The notes: generated by a model from the letters alone, not told the origin. DNA of 64,000 nt from Rhizophagus clarus (GCA_015698045.1 BLAL01000261.1:930001-994000), one strand, 5' to 3'. Numbered from the stretch's first letter, positions 41,659 through 55,014 are shown. Numbers and translations: made by a program.

Positions 41659-43950
41659 TAGGGTTCCGCACAGATCAGATCAGATCAGATTTTATCAGAT
41701 TTAAATCTGATCTGACGGATCCAGATCTATCAATTTCAAATCCAGATCTGAGATTTGGATATATATTTGAAATCCGAATCTGATCTGTGGACCCAAATTT
41801 AAAATCCAGATCTAATTTGAGTTTGATCTGAATCCGATCTGAATCCGATCCGAATCTGACCAAATTTGGATTTAAAATAAACGATTTTAACATTTTTTTT
41901 AAAAATCGTTTTAATAAAAAAAATGATAATTACCATTTTTTTAAAATCGTTTATTAAAAAAAACAATTTTACATTTTTTTTTAAAAAATTGTTCCAATGA
42001 AACAACGATTTTACGTTTTTTTTTTAAAATCGTTTTAATGAAAAAATGATTTTTAACGTTTTTTTTTTAAATCGTTTTAATTAATGAAAAAAAAACGATT
42101 TTTAAAGTTTTTTTTTAAAAAAATCATTTGATCAAAAAACGATTTTAATGTTTTTTTAATCCGTTTTAATAAAAAAAATGATTTTACTTTTTTTTTAAAA
42201 TTGTTTTAATGGAAAGAAAAAAAATGATTTTTACCAGTTTTTTTTAAAAAAATTGTTTAAAAAAATCGTTTAATCAATCAAAAAACGGTTTTTAACTTTT
42301 TTTTTAAAATTGTTTTGATAAAAAACGATTTTACGTTAATTTTTTTTAAATCGTTTTAATTAATGAAAAAAAAATGATTTTTAATATTTTTTTTTTTAAA
42401 ATCGTTTTAACGAAAACAAAAATGATTTTACATTTTTTTTAAAAAATCGTGTTAATGAAAAAAAAAATGATTTTACGTTTTTTTTTTAAAATCGTTTATA
42501 TGGAAAGAAAAAAAATGATTTTTACCTTTTTTTTTAAAAAAATTGTTTAAAAAAATCGTTTAATCAATCAAGAAACGATTTTTAACTTTTTTTTTAAAAT
42601 CGTTTTGATGAAAAATGATTTTACGTTTTTTTTTAAATCGTTTTATTAATGAAAAAAAAACAATTTTTAACGTTGTTTTTAAAAAAGTCGTTTTAATGAA
42701 AAATGATTTTACGTTATTTTTTTTTTAAATCATTTTAATTAATGAAAAAAAATGATTTTTACCGTTTTTTTTAAAAAAAATTGTTTAAAAAAATCGTTTA
42801 ATCAATCAAAAAACGATTTTTAACTTTTTTTTAAAATCGTTTTGATGAAAAACGATTTTACGTTATTTTTTTTTAAATCGTTTTAATTAATGGAAAAAAA
42901 AACAATTTTTAACGTTTTTTATTAAAAAAGTCGTTTTAATGAAAAACGATTTTAACATTTTTTTTAAAATCGTTTTAATGAAAAAAAAAACAATTTTACG
43001 TTTTTTTTTAAAAATCGTTTTAATGGAAAGAAAAAAAATGATTTTTAACATTTTTTTTTAAAAAAATTGTTTAAAAAAATCGTTTAATCAATCAAAAAAT
43101 GATTTTTAACTTTTTTTTTTAAAATTGTTTTGATGAAAAACGATTTTACATTTTTTTTTAAATCATTTTATTAATGAAAAAAAAACGATTTTTAACGTTG
43201 TTTTTAAAAAAATCGTTTTAATGAAAAATGATTTTAACATTTTTTTTTAAACATTGTTTTAATGAAAAAATGATTTTTAACTTTTTTTTAAATCGTTTTA
43301 ATAAAAAAGAACGATTTTACGCTTTTTTAAAATCGTTTAATAAAAAAACGATTTTATTTTTTTTAAAAATCGTTTTAATAAAAAAATGAATTTTAATGTT
43401 TTTTTTAAAAATCGTTTAATAAAAAAATGATTTTAACATTTCTTTTAAAAATCATTTTAATAAATAAAAAACGATTTTAACGTTTCTTTTAAAAATCGTT
43501 TTAATAAATAAGAAACGATTTTAACATTTCTTTTAAAAATCGTTTAATAAAATAAAATGATTTAACATTTTTTCTAAATCATTTATTTAAAAAACAATTT
43601 AGTGTTTTTTCTATTAAAAAACGGGCTTATTCAAAAAAAATGCCGATTTTGGCATTTTTTTTGAATAAAGTAATGCGAAATAACGCCATTTCAGCGTGTT
43701 TAATAGGTTGCAATTCTGTTCTGGCATTTTCTTTTATTTTATAAATAAAAACATCTTGGATAAACAGATCTTATAAACTGATCCGGATCTGGCAGATCTG
43801 ATCCGAATTCAATTCGACAGATCCAGATTATACAATTTCAAATCTGAATCCGAACTTCAGATTCAAATTTGGAATCCAAATCTGATCCGCGGATTATAAT
43901 ATTATAATTCGATCCAGATCTGACCAGATCAGATTTTTTGCGGAATCCTA
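41659..43950. mobile_element. 2.3-kb hAT-like element made of a hairpin array
   Basis: Ends TAGGGTTCCGCA and TGCGGAATCCTA; target duplication GCTACATA (41651-41658) and GCTATATA (43951-43958). Just inside both ends are repeated CAGATC/GATCTG words. The interior (about 41880-43620) repeats a unit of about 40 bp in which AAAACGATTTTTAAC is followed by T-runs and TTAAAATCGTTTT, giving dozens of consecutive potential hairpins. No coding capacity. Confidence 0.8.
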
Positions 43951-44160
43951 GCTATATAAGTTATTATCAATCCCTGGAGGTTTATTTATCTTTGTAGGTC
44001 TACCACATGCTCTGCATGGTAGGCGCAACATAGCCCCTATTTTTCTCATGAATTCAAAAATATAAAAAAAAGGTAATTAAACATTAGAGGTCATAGGATT
44101 AAATATTTTAAATTGAGAAAAAGTTTACATGATATATAACAGGTGAGACTTATTGATAAC

Positions 44161-45424
44161 ATGCCTAGATCAGATAATAAAGATACTACATGTGTTTGCT
44201 GTGGATATAAATTTACAAGACCAGCTAAACTTCGTCAGCATTATCAAAGTAATAAAAATCAATGCAATCAGCCACCAGAAGATAATACTCAAAGGAGTGT
44301 ACCCAGACCTTTATCACTAACACCCGCTTCAATAGTCCATGCCTGAAGAAAGGATCGAAGAAAAGAGAAACCTGAGCCTATTCAAACTCCCATTCTGAAA
44401 GACAAAAATCAAGAGAATGATCCCAAAACAGGTCCCAGCTTATCAACCCAAGCAAATAGAGAAGAGCAGGCAGGACCTAGCAAGGTTACTCAAGGTAAGA
44501 TTATTGATAGGCATACAAGAAAGCCTAAAGAGCATATGAAAACATGGGGTGCCAAATTGCGCCGAAGATGGTTTGAAGTTACTGGCAAAGAACTTGATTT
44601 GCCACTAAACTTAAAAGAATGTCAGCGTCTACATCATGATCTATTACAAGCTGATAATGAGGCTTTCAAGGAAAATATTCCTCAAGAGATGGGACCTAGC
44701 GAAGTTGAGCGACAAGACGCTTAAGAGCAAAACGCAATCCCAAAGGAACCTACTCAGGAGGATATTATCTTTAAAGAATGTCCAGTTGGAAGGGATCCAG
44801 AAAGACCACATAGAAATCGTTCTTTAATGAGCAAATGAGTGGGCAAAATTCCCCATCATGATGACAATCCAACATATGATTTTATTCAACCAATAGCTAA
44901 GCCAGAAGAATATAAAAAATTGCCATACATACCTCAACTTATAGGATTAATTCGTCCAAAAATAAAGGAAGTTCTTCAAACAGAGCTTCGTAAAAAAGAT
45001 CAAATAAAATCAGCCATAGTAGCATTGTGCCAATATTCAATTACTAAAAAAAATCCAGATGATATAAGCGAACCAGTAGAAGTAGAGAAATATCATAGAG
45101 AAAATATGCGACCAATTTTTTTAGAAGGGGATATAGAGGAGCACATAACCAAAACTATTGGGGAAATAGATGTGCAAATTGAGGAAACATTAAAGAAAGA
45201 ATCTGGTTATATTCTCAAACGAATTCTTGAAATATCTATTGAGACATATATACTTTGTAGAGCTCTTGGAGGATCTTACATCCCTACTCCCAAGAAATTA
45301 GCTAATACAAAGAGTACAATCAATCCAAATAATCAAGGTCTCATTAATCCAAAAATGAATAGGCCTTCAGAAAGATGTCTTTAAGGTGCATTGGGTGCAT
45401 ATTTTGCTCATCAGGATGGATCAT
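44161..45424 (+). pseudogene. N-terminal part of the PolB2 gene with zinc finger
   Basis: Starts MPRSDNKDTTCVCCGYKFTR with a C-x2-C...H...C finger. A Pro/Lys-rich linker follows, then helical regions (KTWGAKLRRRWFEVTGKELD, YILKRILEISIETYILCRAL). Four stops interrupt a single frame: TGA 44344, TAA 44722, TGA 44836 and TAA 45382. At 45424 the frame is cut by the 9.8-kb transposon and continues at about 55222, so this is probably the amino end of the same long polymerase protein. The link to PolB2 is inference from frame continuity. Confidence 0.6.
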
Positions 45425-45465
45425 CAGGAAATTTTATAGTGCGAAAAGTTGCGCAAGATTACGCA

Positions 45466-45790
45466 TCATAATATTTCGTAAGTTTCCAGACCCACCGCAA
45501 GTTTGCGGAAGAGTAATATTTCGTAACTTTTTAAAATATTTCGAAATATTATGATATGCAAAGTTTCGTAATTTTACGGTTCGTAATATTCCGTAATTTT
45601 ACGCATTCGCAATATTTCGTAATTTTACATAATATTTCGTAAGTTTCCAGACCCGCCGCAAGTTTGCGTAAGCGTAATATTTTGTAACTTTTTAAAATAT
45701 TTCGAAATATTACGATATGCAAAGTTTTGTAATTTTACGGTTCGTAATATTGTGTAATTTTATTGCGTAATATTTCGCAACTTTTTAAAA
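45466..45790. repeat. left subterminal repeats of the Plavaka element
   Basis: Two copies of a unit of about 161 bp containing GTAAGTTTCCAGACCC, plus many short CGTAATATTTCGTAA words. Likely transposase-binding DNA, as in CACTA-type elements (inference). Confidence 0.65.
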
Positions 45791-45999
45791 TATTTTGACG
45801 ATTCGTAATTTTACATAAATATTTTGTAATGTTTCAAAATTCATTTTTGTACTATAAGTTTATATAATGTATATTTTATTAGATATAATATGAATTAAAT
45901 TATAAAAATTACAAGTATTTATTACTATATACAGAATATATAAAAGTAAAAAAAGAAAGAGTAACGATACAATTAGATGTAAAAAGAAGAGAAACAGCT

Positions 46000-46680
46000 A
46001 TAGTAACGTTGGTATTAGATATAAAGATAAAAGAAATATTGTTAGTATTGTTAGTATTAAGGTAAAAAGAGTTAAAGAAACAGTAAAAGGAGTAAAAGAA
46101 ATATGGATATTATCGTTAGTATTAAAGTACAAGTAAAAAGGAATAAAGGAAACGTAGATAGTATTGTTAGTATTACGACATAAAGTAACAAAGAGGTAAA
46201 AAAAAACGCGTTAATATTAAAATAATTAGTATTAATAAATAAATATTTCTATACCTGCAAAGTAATTGAACAAAAGAATAAAGAAATAAAGAGAAAGGAA
46301 AAAAAAACATGTTGTTAGTATTGTTAGTATCGTTAGTATTAAAGTACAAGTAAAAAGGAATAAAGGAAACATGGATATTATTGTTAGTATTACGATACAA
46401 AGTAACAAAGAGGTAAAAAAAACGCGTTAATATTAAAATAATTAGTATTAATAAATAAATATTTCTATACCTGCAAAGAGAATAAAGAAATAAAGAGAAA
46501 GGAAAAAATAAACATGTTGTTAGTATTGTTAGTATCGTTAGTATTAAAGTACAAGTAGAAAGGAATAAAGGAAACATGGATATTATTGTTAGTATTACGA
46601 TACAAAGTAACAAAGAGGTAAAAAAAAATGAAAATAATTAGTATTAATAAACAAATATTTCTATACCTACAAAGCAATAA
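46000..46680. repeat. long-period tandem repeats
   Basis: Roughly three copies of a unit of about 204 bp with GTTGTTAGTATTGTTAGTAT, ATACAAAGTAACAAAGAGG and AAACGCGTTAATATTAA. Open minus-strand frames here are repeat artefacts rich in Leu, Ile and Phe. Confidence 0.65.
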
Positions 46681-46910
46681 ATTATGAAATATATGTAAAT
46701 ATATTGTATATAATTAAAGAAATAATAGAAAGAAGAGACAAAAAAATTAAAAATATTGAACAAAAGAATAAAGAAATAAGAGACAAAAATAAATAAGACA
46801 AAAAACGCGTGCATGATTAAATGATTAAATCACATGCAAGGATCAACCTAATTTTGATTGGCCAGAAAATACGATATCGTAAAATTACGGAAATCCGCAT
46901 TTTAAAAAAT

Positions 46911-47122
46911 CATGTACATCGTTACAGAAATTGTATATGCACAATTACTAAATATCATCCCCTCGTGATAAATTAAAAATTATCAACACAAATTCAACAC
47001 AAATTCAACAAATTTAACGAAATTTGGCCAAAATTAACAAATTTTTTACCAGAATTATCAACACAAATTGAACACAAATTGAACACAAATTTCAGCTACG
47101 ATTTATTTATGTCACACCCGTA
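46911..47122. repeat. left arm of inner inverted repeat (with 52867-53075)
   Basis: Arms of about 210 bp share AATTACTAAATATCATCCCC, several CAACACAAATT words, TTTGGCCAAA and ATTTATTTATGTCACACCCG, in opposite orientation. They bracket the transposase and coiled-coil genes, just past the 3' ends of both. Confidence 0.7.
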
Positions 47123-47214
47123 TTGTTAAGAATTAATAACCATTTTATTTATTAAAACTATATTATTATGGTAAAAAAAATGCTATTACGTGTGATATAT
47201 ATAAAAAATAATAT

Positions 47215-48616
47215 TTATTTCCTATGCAACCCATAATTCTTTAATAAACTATTTACATACCGACCTTCCTCCTCCGTATTATAAGAGTCACTAGAAAGTA
47301 TATCATCGTCAGCTATGCTATCGTTAGCCGCACCATTATTGGGCGCCGCACTATCGTTAGCCGCACTATCGTTAGGCCTACCATCGTTAGTCGTACCATC
47401 GTCAGCCGCACCTGCTCCATCGTCAGCTGCTCCATCACCACCATTATCTACATCATTACCATCATGAGAATCGTCATCCGAATGTGTAAATTTATCCCTA
47501 TTTTCCAACTTTTGCTAAAAATAAATAAATAAATAAATAAACTGTAATTCAAATAATTCACATTTTGCAAATTGTAAATTAAAAACTTACTAAGTTGTTG
47601 ATTATCTTCGACTTCATTATACTTTCGCTCATTTTAATGTTTTGATTATTAGGATTTAAGTACGTTTCACATATGCTAATCGCATAAGCTATTTGGGTTT
47701 TTGAGGGATTTTTATTTTCTTTTCGCAACTTATCGATTATCAGCGACATATATGTCGTAGGTTGCCCATCTTTAACCTTTTTAAATAGGTTGTTGTAACA
47801 TCTTTTCACCTCCGGCTTACTCTTCCATTCCTGAATCTTTGACGGACTAACCTGAGTGTTAATAGATGGTAATTTAAGCCCAGTCACTTCAAAAACAGAA
47901 TACATAACATCTTTGACTCTAGACGTGAACGTCCCTCGTATGCTTCTATGTTGTTGTACTAACTATTAAAAAAAAATATTAGTATGAAATTTAATAAAAT
48001 TCATAATTGCTTTAACTTACAGTCGGGGCAATTTTTTTTCGAAAAAAATAATCCATTGATTTTTTTTGAACTGGCGTATAAATTCCAGGTTTTCGTCTTT
48101 TAAATATTTTTCAGTAGCGAGTCTGTACTCGTCTTGTGAAGGATAAATAAAATTTTCAAATAAAATTTTCGACACCTTCTTAACGAACTCCTAATCAAAC
48201 GAGGTTAGCATTTCAGGTTTACATTAAATAATATTCATCTTTATTACCTTTATATACTCCGGATCTATTGTATTATTATTTTTGTTATCATCGTTGAGCT
48301 TTTTTTCTATGCCCGAGAGACGGGTTTCGAGATTTTTTTGTCCGGTGATAAGAACTTCAAGCTTAGAAATTATCTGCGAATTGGTTCTTAATAGTTTCTC
48401 TATTGATTTTTTATTAACTTTAACAATAAAATATAATTTACTATATATTATATAATTTCTTATAAAAAATATGATACATATCATGTCATATATACCTTCA
48501 ACGTTATCGTCTGATAATCTTATTCGTTTCTCAGCTTCACTACTCTTCTCAGTATTACGTCTTGAGATTCTTTCATTATCATCAATATTTCGTTTTTCAC
48601 CACGTTTTGTAGCCAT
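47215..48616 (-). CDS. multi-exon coiled-coil second protein of the Plavaka element
   Basis: Starts MATKRGEKRNIDDNERISRR at 48616, a basic nuclear-like N-terminus. A coiled coil follows (LRTNSQIISKLEVLITGQKN), then helical exons (QDEYRLATEKYLKDENLEF; SKIQEWKSKPEVKRCYNNLF). The end is low-complexity Asp/Gly/Ala/Asn (47215-47508). Introns with GT-AG ends separate them; one junction near 47995 is off by a base, so an error or decay is possible. Unknown family; probably a second transposition protein. Confidence 0.5.
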
Positions 48617-49765
48617 CGGGATAATATGTGAGGGAGGAGATATGAACTAAACTCGAAAAGGAGAAAAAGATATTACTAGAAATTTGAAGAGGAACTAGAA
48701 ATACGAAAGGAGAAAAATATGAGAAAAAGGGGAAAGACATGAACCAGAAATTTGAAAATGAGGAACTAAAAATACGAAAAAGGGGAAATACATGAACCAG
48801 ATGTTCAGAAAAAGGAGGCAAGCTGTCATAACGTCATTTCCGCCATTCTATACTAAAAAAGAAAAAAAACTTGCGAAATATTGCGAAAAATGGATAAACT
48901 AATGCGAAATATTATGAAAAATGAATGAACTAATGCAAAAATTTTGCATCGTGATATTACGAAAAAAAAATTGTAACACTTTCATGAGAGAATTTTTAAA
49001 AAAACTCTCGTAAAAGCATATAGTACAATCGAAGTATTAATCAACACCCATTTATAAAAAAATAAGATGTTACACATGTTGGGGCTTTGTATGCATGGCA
49101 AAAAAAAAGTTGCAGCCAGTGAACTCATTTGGCTAATCAGATTGATAGTGATCTTGAACGCTTATAACTGATTATCGCATAAATTTGTGGCTGATCATCC
49201 ATCCATTATTGTAAAATGTGTTAAGCCAATAAATTTGCGGCTGATTATCAGATGATTAGCCGATTGAATAAGCCGTATTAGCCATCCGAATTCTTACAGC
49301 CCGTTACAGCAAATTCAAAATATGCGAAACATTCAGCACTTTTGCTGTCAGGTTCGCGGGTTGACAGGTTGCCGGCAAGTTGAAATAGTAAACAAAATAA
49401 TAAATAATATTTATATGTTACATCATAGACTTGTTACATTTATTTTTAGATTTGCCAGCCCACGAACTCGGCAAGTTCCTGGCAGCAAAATTGCTGAGTG
49501 TTTCGCATATTTTAAATTTTGCTATAATGCGTAAATTTGCGAATGATTCCGCGATATTAGCCACCAGATTCTTACAGCCAGTTCCATTTATTAATGCGTA
49601 AATTTGCGTAGTCGTATCTATTCAAATAACTCAATCAATTGTAATCCATTCAATTAATTCATAAATTTTTACAATGAAATATAATTTTATTAACACGCAA
49701 AATCTCATATAAATTGAATAGTGAATTGATACTTTTCATCAAATTTGACGCGTTAATTTAGCAAC

Positions 49766-52750
49766 ATGAGTTTCAAATGCCCCCTTTGTATGCGAATATT
49801 CAGTCAACGCTTTGCATATACTCAACACGCCCAAAAATGCTTAAAAAATGTAGAAGTAGAAGTAGAAGAAGATGATGATAATAATGATAGTGAAAAATAT
49901 AGCAGTGAAATGGATACAAGAAGTAATCTAAGTAGTGAATATGAAAATGATAAAGTTGAGGTAATTATGTTATTTCAGATTATTCTTTTTAAAGCTCTCA
50001 AGAAAAAGCTCAAATTATACTAACTCATTTGGTTTATAATTTTAGGTGGATGATGATAATGATGTACAAAATATGTCATTTGACAGTATTGGAAGTGCAA
50101 TATCAGAGATGAGCCTTGAAGATAGTAACTTTGAAAATATATTAGATTCATCTGAAGAGCCTGAAATTTTTGAAGAACCCAAAAATCTCAATACCAAAAC
50201 TTGCACAGAATTTCCTAATGATGCTTATAAAGATCTAATGTTATTAGTAACGAAATATAAAATAAACAATAAAGGTGGTAATGAAATAATACGTTTTTTT
50301 AATAAACATTCAAATCTTACAGAATCATCATTACCAAAAAATATCGAACAGGGACGAGCATTTATGAATAATATGAAGTTTTCTAATTTAGAATTTAGTA
50401 AAGTTCTTATAACAAAACATGAGGATAAAGATTATTTTCTTTATTATCAAAACTTAATACAGTGCATCAAAAATATCTTAACTGTTCCTGACATAACACA
50501 AAATTTTGCGCTATCTTACGAAAACTATGAGGTAAATAGTAAATATTAGTTAATTCAATAATCTAAATAATATTTATTTTAATTTATTTATATTATTTTA
50601 TAGTATAATAGAGAAAGTATTTACAGTGAACAAAACACTGGAAAATGGTGGAAAACTACGCAAGAATCCTTACCTACTGGTTCCAAATTATTATCAATTA
50701 TTTTATATTCAGATGCAACAACTACAGATACATTAGGAAAAAGTCAATTGCATCCAATATATATTACATTAGGTAATATCCCAATATGGCGTCGTAATAA
50801 ACAGGATGCAAAGCAACTTTTGGGATATTTACCAATTTTAGAAGCTGCAAATAAAGATCTGGTTCGTGATACCTTTCATAAATCTTTACGTCATTTACTA
50901 GAACCAATTATTTTATTAAAAGATGGTATAGACCTTTTTATAAATAATGAAAATACCTGGTTTTATCTTAGAGTTTCAACTATTATTGCAGATTGGCCGG
51001 AGGCTGCAAGTTTTTGTTTAGTTTATAAATCCTCCAATTCAAACCTTCCATGTCACTCCTGTTTAGTTAAAAGGGAAAATCTTGCAAATATAGACTTATC
51101 GGTTAACGATGTAATACTAACATGATGAAATGCGTAAACATTTTGAAAATGATACACAAAGATCTGTTTGCATAGAATCTGTACATAATTTTTTTTGGGA
51201 TTTACCGTAAGTATGCAAAAGTAGAAATAATTATAATAACATATATATATATTAATTATAAATATTTATATTATCAAGGAATATAAATATCTACTTGGCT
51301 ACCGTTCCTGACAGAATGCATCATTTAGATTTAGGATTATTTCGTTATCAAATTATCTTCACGTGCGATATCTTAAAATCGCAACATGTTAATGGTAATA
51401 AATTAGTTGAAGAAGTAGATCGCTGTCTAGCAGCAATTCCACGTTTTCCCGGCATTAAAATTTTTTCCAATGGACTGCAGTCAATTGCAAGATTAACTGC
51501 TAGTGAATATCGAAGTTTGATGAAAGTCATGATATTTGTTATTGATAATTTATATGATGAAAATAATAACGAAGTAGATAATTTTGTAAATAATGATGAT
51601 CTTACGAAATTGTACGAATATTGGAATGAAATGTATATTTTAAGTAGATATGAAGAATTTAGTGAAAGTGACTTGGAGAAATTTAATGTATGTATTAAAA
51701 TTTTAGTAAAATTGAAAATTTAAATTAAATAAATTAAATTAACATTTAAATTTTAGGATGCAATACATAGATGGGCCCGGATGTTTGTCAAGGCTTTTAA
51801 ATTTGTTTCTCCTTCCAATTTGAAGTTACCTAAATTGCATTCATGGGTTTATCATATTATTGACTCAATACGATCTTATGGCGCAATAAATGGCTATACT
51901 ACAGAAACTTACGAAAGTCTTCACAAATATTTTGTTAAAATACCCTACCGAATTAGCAATAAAAAAGATGTCGAACCTCAGCTTTTACGAACTGTAAGTA
52001 TTTGAAAATTTTATTTATTGTATATATTTATTATATAACTTAAGATGGAAATTAAATTAATAGATAAAACGTCAAGCAATATCTATTAGAATGTCTCAAC
52101 ATTCAGTGAATCTGGCAAAAACACCTCGCACTTGTAAATTTTCTGCAAGACTCTTTGAATTCTCTTTACAAGATGCAAATACATTTTTTAATGAAAAAAA
52201 AGATTCCGTAGACAATAAAATGCAGACTGGTTTTGCTAGATTTATAAGTTGTCTGGATTCATATCTAGATTTACTTGATGGTTTCACAATTATTGGTGAA
52301 ACCCGAATAAATATATACGGATCGGTAACACTGGAAAATGGTGCCATAATGCGTGCCACAAACAGGTATCATAATAAAGTATGGTTTAGCGACATAGCTA
52401 TTTCAATGGATTCTGAAGAATCAAATGATTATATATCAGACAAAGGACTTTGTTATGGACAGGTATTTTTCCAATTTATGTAATAATTTATTATAAAAGT
52501 ATTAATAAATATTTATTATTTATAGGCCTTATTGTTAGTAGAAGTATTAACAGACCCACCGCTAAATCTCGCATTAATTCAATGGTACGATTTTAAATCT
52601 AAAAGGAACCCATATTTATATGGATGTCCTCACTTAAAATTGATAGAATTATATAACTTTGTAGCTATAGAGTCTATACATGGTGTCGTTCACATAGTAC
52701 CCCGATTTGATAAACAAAATGAATATTTCGTAAATAAATATATTTTTTAG
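49766..52750 (+). pseudogene. Plavaka-type transposase, seven exons, one frameshift
   Basis: Exons 49766-49960, 50046-50531, 50604-51206, 51279-51687, 51757-51993, 52064-52462 and 52526-52750, all with GT-AG introns. The N-terminus is a zinc finger (KCPLCMRIFSQRFAYTQHAQ). The core shows ILYSDATTTDTLGKSQLHPI and YITLGNIPIWRRNKQDAKQL, then PDRMHHLDLGLFRYQI and SYGAINGYTTETYESLHKYF, all typical of Plavaka transposases (DDE class, CACTA-related). The only break is a frameshift near 51123 in exon 3. Acidic spacers flank the finger. Confidence 0.85.
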
Positions 52751-52866
52751 TCACTTGATATAGGAGTTTTGATTTATTTTAATAAAATTATATCCTTAAA
52801 AGAATTTATGGTCACGTTTTGCATATCATAAATAAAATGCAGATTTATTTATTTAATTATTAACAA

Positions 52867-53075
52867 CGCGGGTGTGACATAAATAAATCGTGACTGAAAT
52901 TTGTGTTCAATTTGTGTTGATAATTCTGGTAAAAAATTATTAATTTTGGCCAAATTTCGTTAAATTTGTTAAATTTGTGTTGAATTTGTATTGAATTTGT
53001 GTTGCGTAATTTTTTATTTATCACAAGGGGATGATATTTAGTAATTGTATGTACGATGTACAAGATTTTTTTTAT
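52867..53075. repeat. right arm of inner inverted repeat
   Basis: Inverse of 46911-47122, beginning about 115 bases after the transposase stop. See the left arm. Confidence 0.7.
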
Positions 53076-53438
53076 GATTTTTTTAAGAAATGTACGCAAA
53101 ATATTTAATTATTTTTAATTAAATTGATTAAAAAAAATTAATTTTTTTAAGAAATGTATGCGAAATATTTAAAATTCAATAGAATGTGCTAATAATAAAT
53201 TGTTTTATTTTTAAATATGATATATTGATATTTATATTTAAAACAATTAAACATGTACATGATTTAATTAATATGTTTAATGATAAAAAGTGTAATAAAT
53301 TAAATTTAATTGAAACGAGAAATAAAATCAAACCAAAGAGGTATTGTTCAAATTTTATTTAAAGTGACATTTTACGACTTTCTTTCAAATTTTTACTCAT
53401 CCCAAAATCAAATTATAAAAATCAAATCTAAACTAATA

Positions 53439-54062
53439 ATGCCTCGCCACACACGTTCACGTCGTTCCCACTATAACGTCCATTGGAACTGGGCTATGAT
53501 AGACGAACTTGTTGACATACGCCGAGACAGAAACCGCGCCTACCACAATATTAATGGTAGAAGCCGCTATGATTTTTGGGACTCTGTTGCCAATAGGTTC
53601 ATATGACTAATATCTATAATTTCTTTAAGAAAGAATTTAAATTCAAATTAACCAATCCATTTAATTGAATCAGAATAAATAGAATATTTCGAACGAGAAT
53701 TTCTGGGCAACAGTGCAGCCAAAAGTGGAGGAACCTCGTCAGGGATTACCATGTAAGTAAATAAATAAAATTACATTCATATAAATTAAATGTATTTATC
53801 GAATATTCAACTGATTTTGATATTTAGAACTATGTCCTTTATCGTAATGGTAACCCTGGGCGGCGGCTGTAGACGCGTACCGGCCAAAGATATTATCGCG
53901 AATTTAGAACAAGATTTTGGAAGAGGCCGGGTAATTATACTATAATAAAATTTATAATTAATATTTACGTTCATGTTTTAAATTTGATAAATTTGATCAA
54001 TTTTAGTCACGCGTGACGATCGTAGGAGAAGGAGAAACTTACCTACATATCGTAGAAGATAA
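53439..54062 (+). pseudogene. SANT/Myb-like DNA-binding protein, four exons
   Basis: Exons 53439-53596, 53674-53752, 53828-53930 and 54007-54062 with consistent phases. MIDELVDIRRDRNRAYHNIN and GQQCSQKWRNLVRDYH form a Myb/SANT-type domain; the tail is Arg-rich (TRDDRRRRRNLPTYRRR). One TAG at 53870 interrupts exon 3, and coding-like sequence continues after it. It lies outside the inner inverted repeat but inside the transposon. Probably binds element DNA, perhaps the adjacent repeat array. Confidence 0.6.
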
Positions 54063-54454
54063 TTATTTTTATTTTTTTATTATTTATTAAGTGAGTAGCT
54101 AGGCCCAGTCCGTACCAAATATCGGCTGGAGACTCACGTTTTTTTTGGGCTGTGACTGATACTGACGTCCACGTCATACAGCCTGGGTACTATTTTATAA
54201 AATAGTAGCAAACAAGTATCAAATGTGTATTTTTTTATTAAGTTATAATAAAAATTAGAATTTACTTTAATTTTAACATAAAAATTGTAAATAATAAAAA
54301 ATTCGTAAATAAAAATAAATTTGTTTTCCCAAACTTAAAAAAAAAGGTGTTTATATAAAAGAAAAGGTGTTTATATTATTTTTGATTATTCAATAGTATC
54401 ACATGCCCCTTGTATACGTTCTACTGCATATGCAGCTTTAACGATCGAATAGTA

Positions 54455-55014
54455 ATATTAAATTTTCGAAATATTTTAACCGTAATATTACGCAGGTTTA
54501 CAGTCTCGTAAATTTTCGAAATATTTTAACCATAATATTACGCAGGTTTACAGTCTCGTAAATTTTTGAAATATTTTAACCGTAATATTACGCAGGTTTA
54601 CAGTCTCGTAAATTTTCGAAATATTTTAACCGTAATATTACGCAGGTTTACAGTCTCGTAAATTTTTGAAATATTTTAACCGTAATATTACGCAGGTTTA
54701 CAGTCTCGTAAATTTTTGAAATATTTTAACCGTAATATTACGCAGGTTTACAGTCTCGTAAATTTTCAAAATATTTTAACCGTAATATTACGCAGGTTTA
54801 CGGTCTCGTAAATTTTCGAAATATTTTAACCGTAATATTACGCAGGTTTACAGTCTCGTAAATTTTCAAAATATTTTAACCGTAATATTACGCAAGTTTA
54901 CAGTCTCGTAAATTTTCAAAATATTTTAACCGTAATATTACGCAGGTTTACAGTCTCGTAAATTTTCGAAATATTTTAACCGTAATATTACGCAGGTTTA
55001 CAGTTTCGTAAATT
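54455..55014. repeat. eleven 50-bp tandem repeats at the right end of the Plavaka element
   Basis: Strict 50-bp period of a unit containing CGTAATATTACGCAGGTTTA and TCTCGTAAATTTTCGAAATA. Copies differ by one or two bases, mostly C/T. A subterminal array of this kind is typical of CACTA-related elements. Confidence 0.85.

Noticed and set aside
41675..42005. Short minus-strand proteins in the hairpin element
   Set aside because: Encoded by repeated CAGATC and A/T hairpin units; low complexity.
46173..46677. Leu/Ile/Phe-rich minus-strand membrane proteins
   Set aside because: The frames arise from 204-bp tandem repeats of GTTAGTATT-type sequence; no start context or conservation.
54455..55014. 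CRISPR array
   Set aside because: The whole 50-bp unit repeats with no unique spacers, lies at a transposon end in a eukaryotic context, and no cas gene is present.
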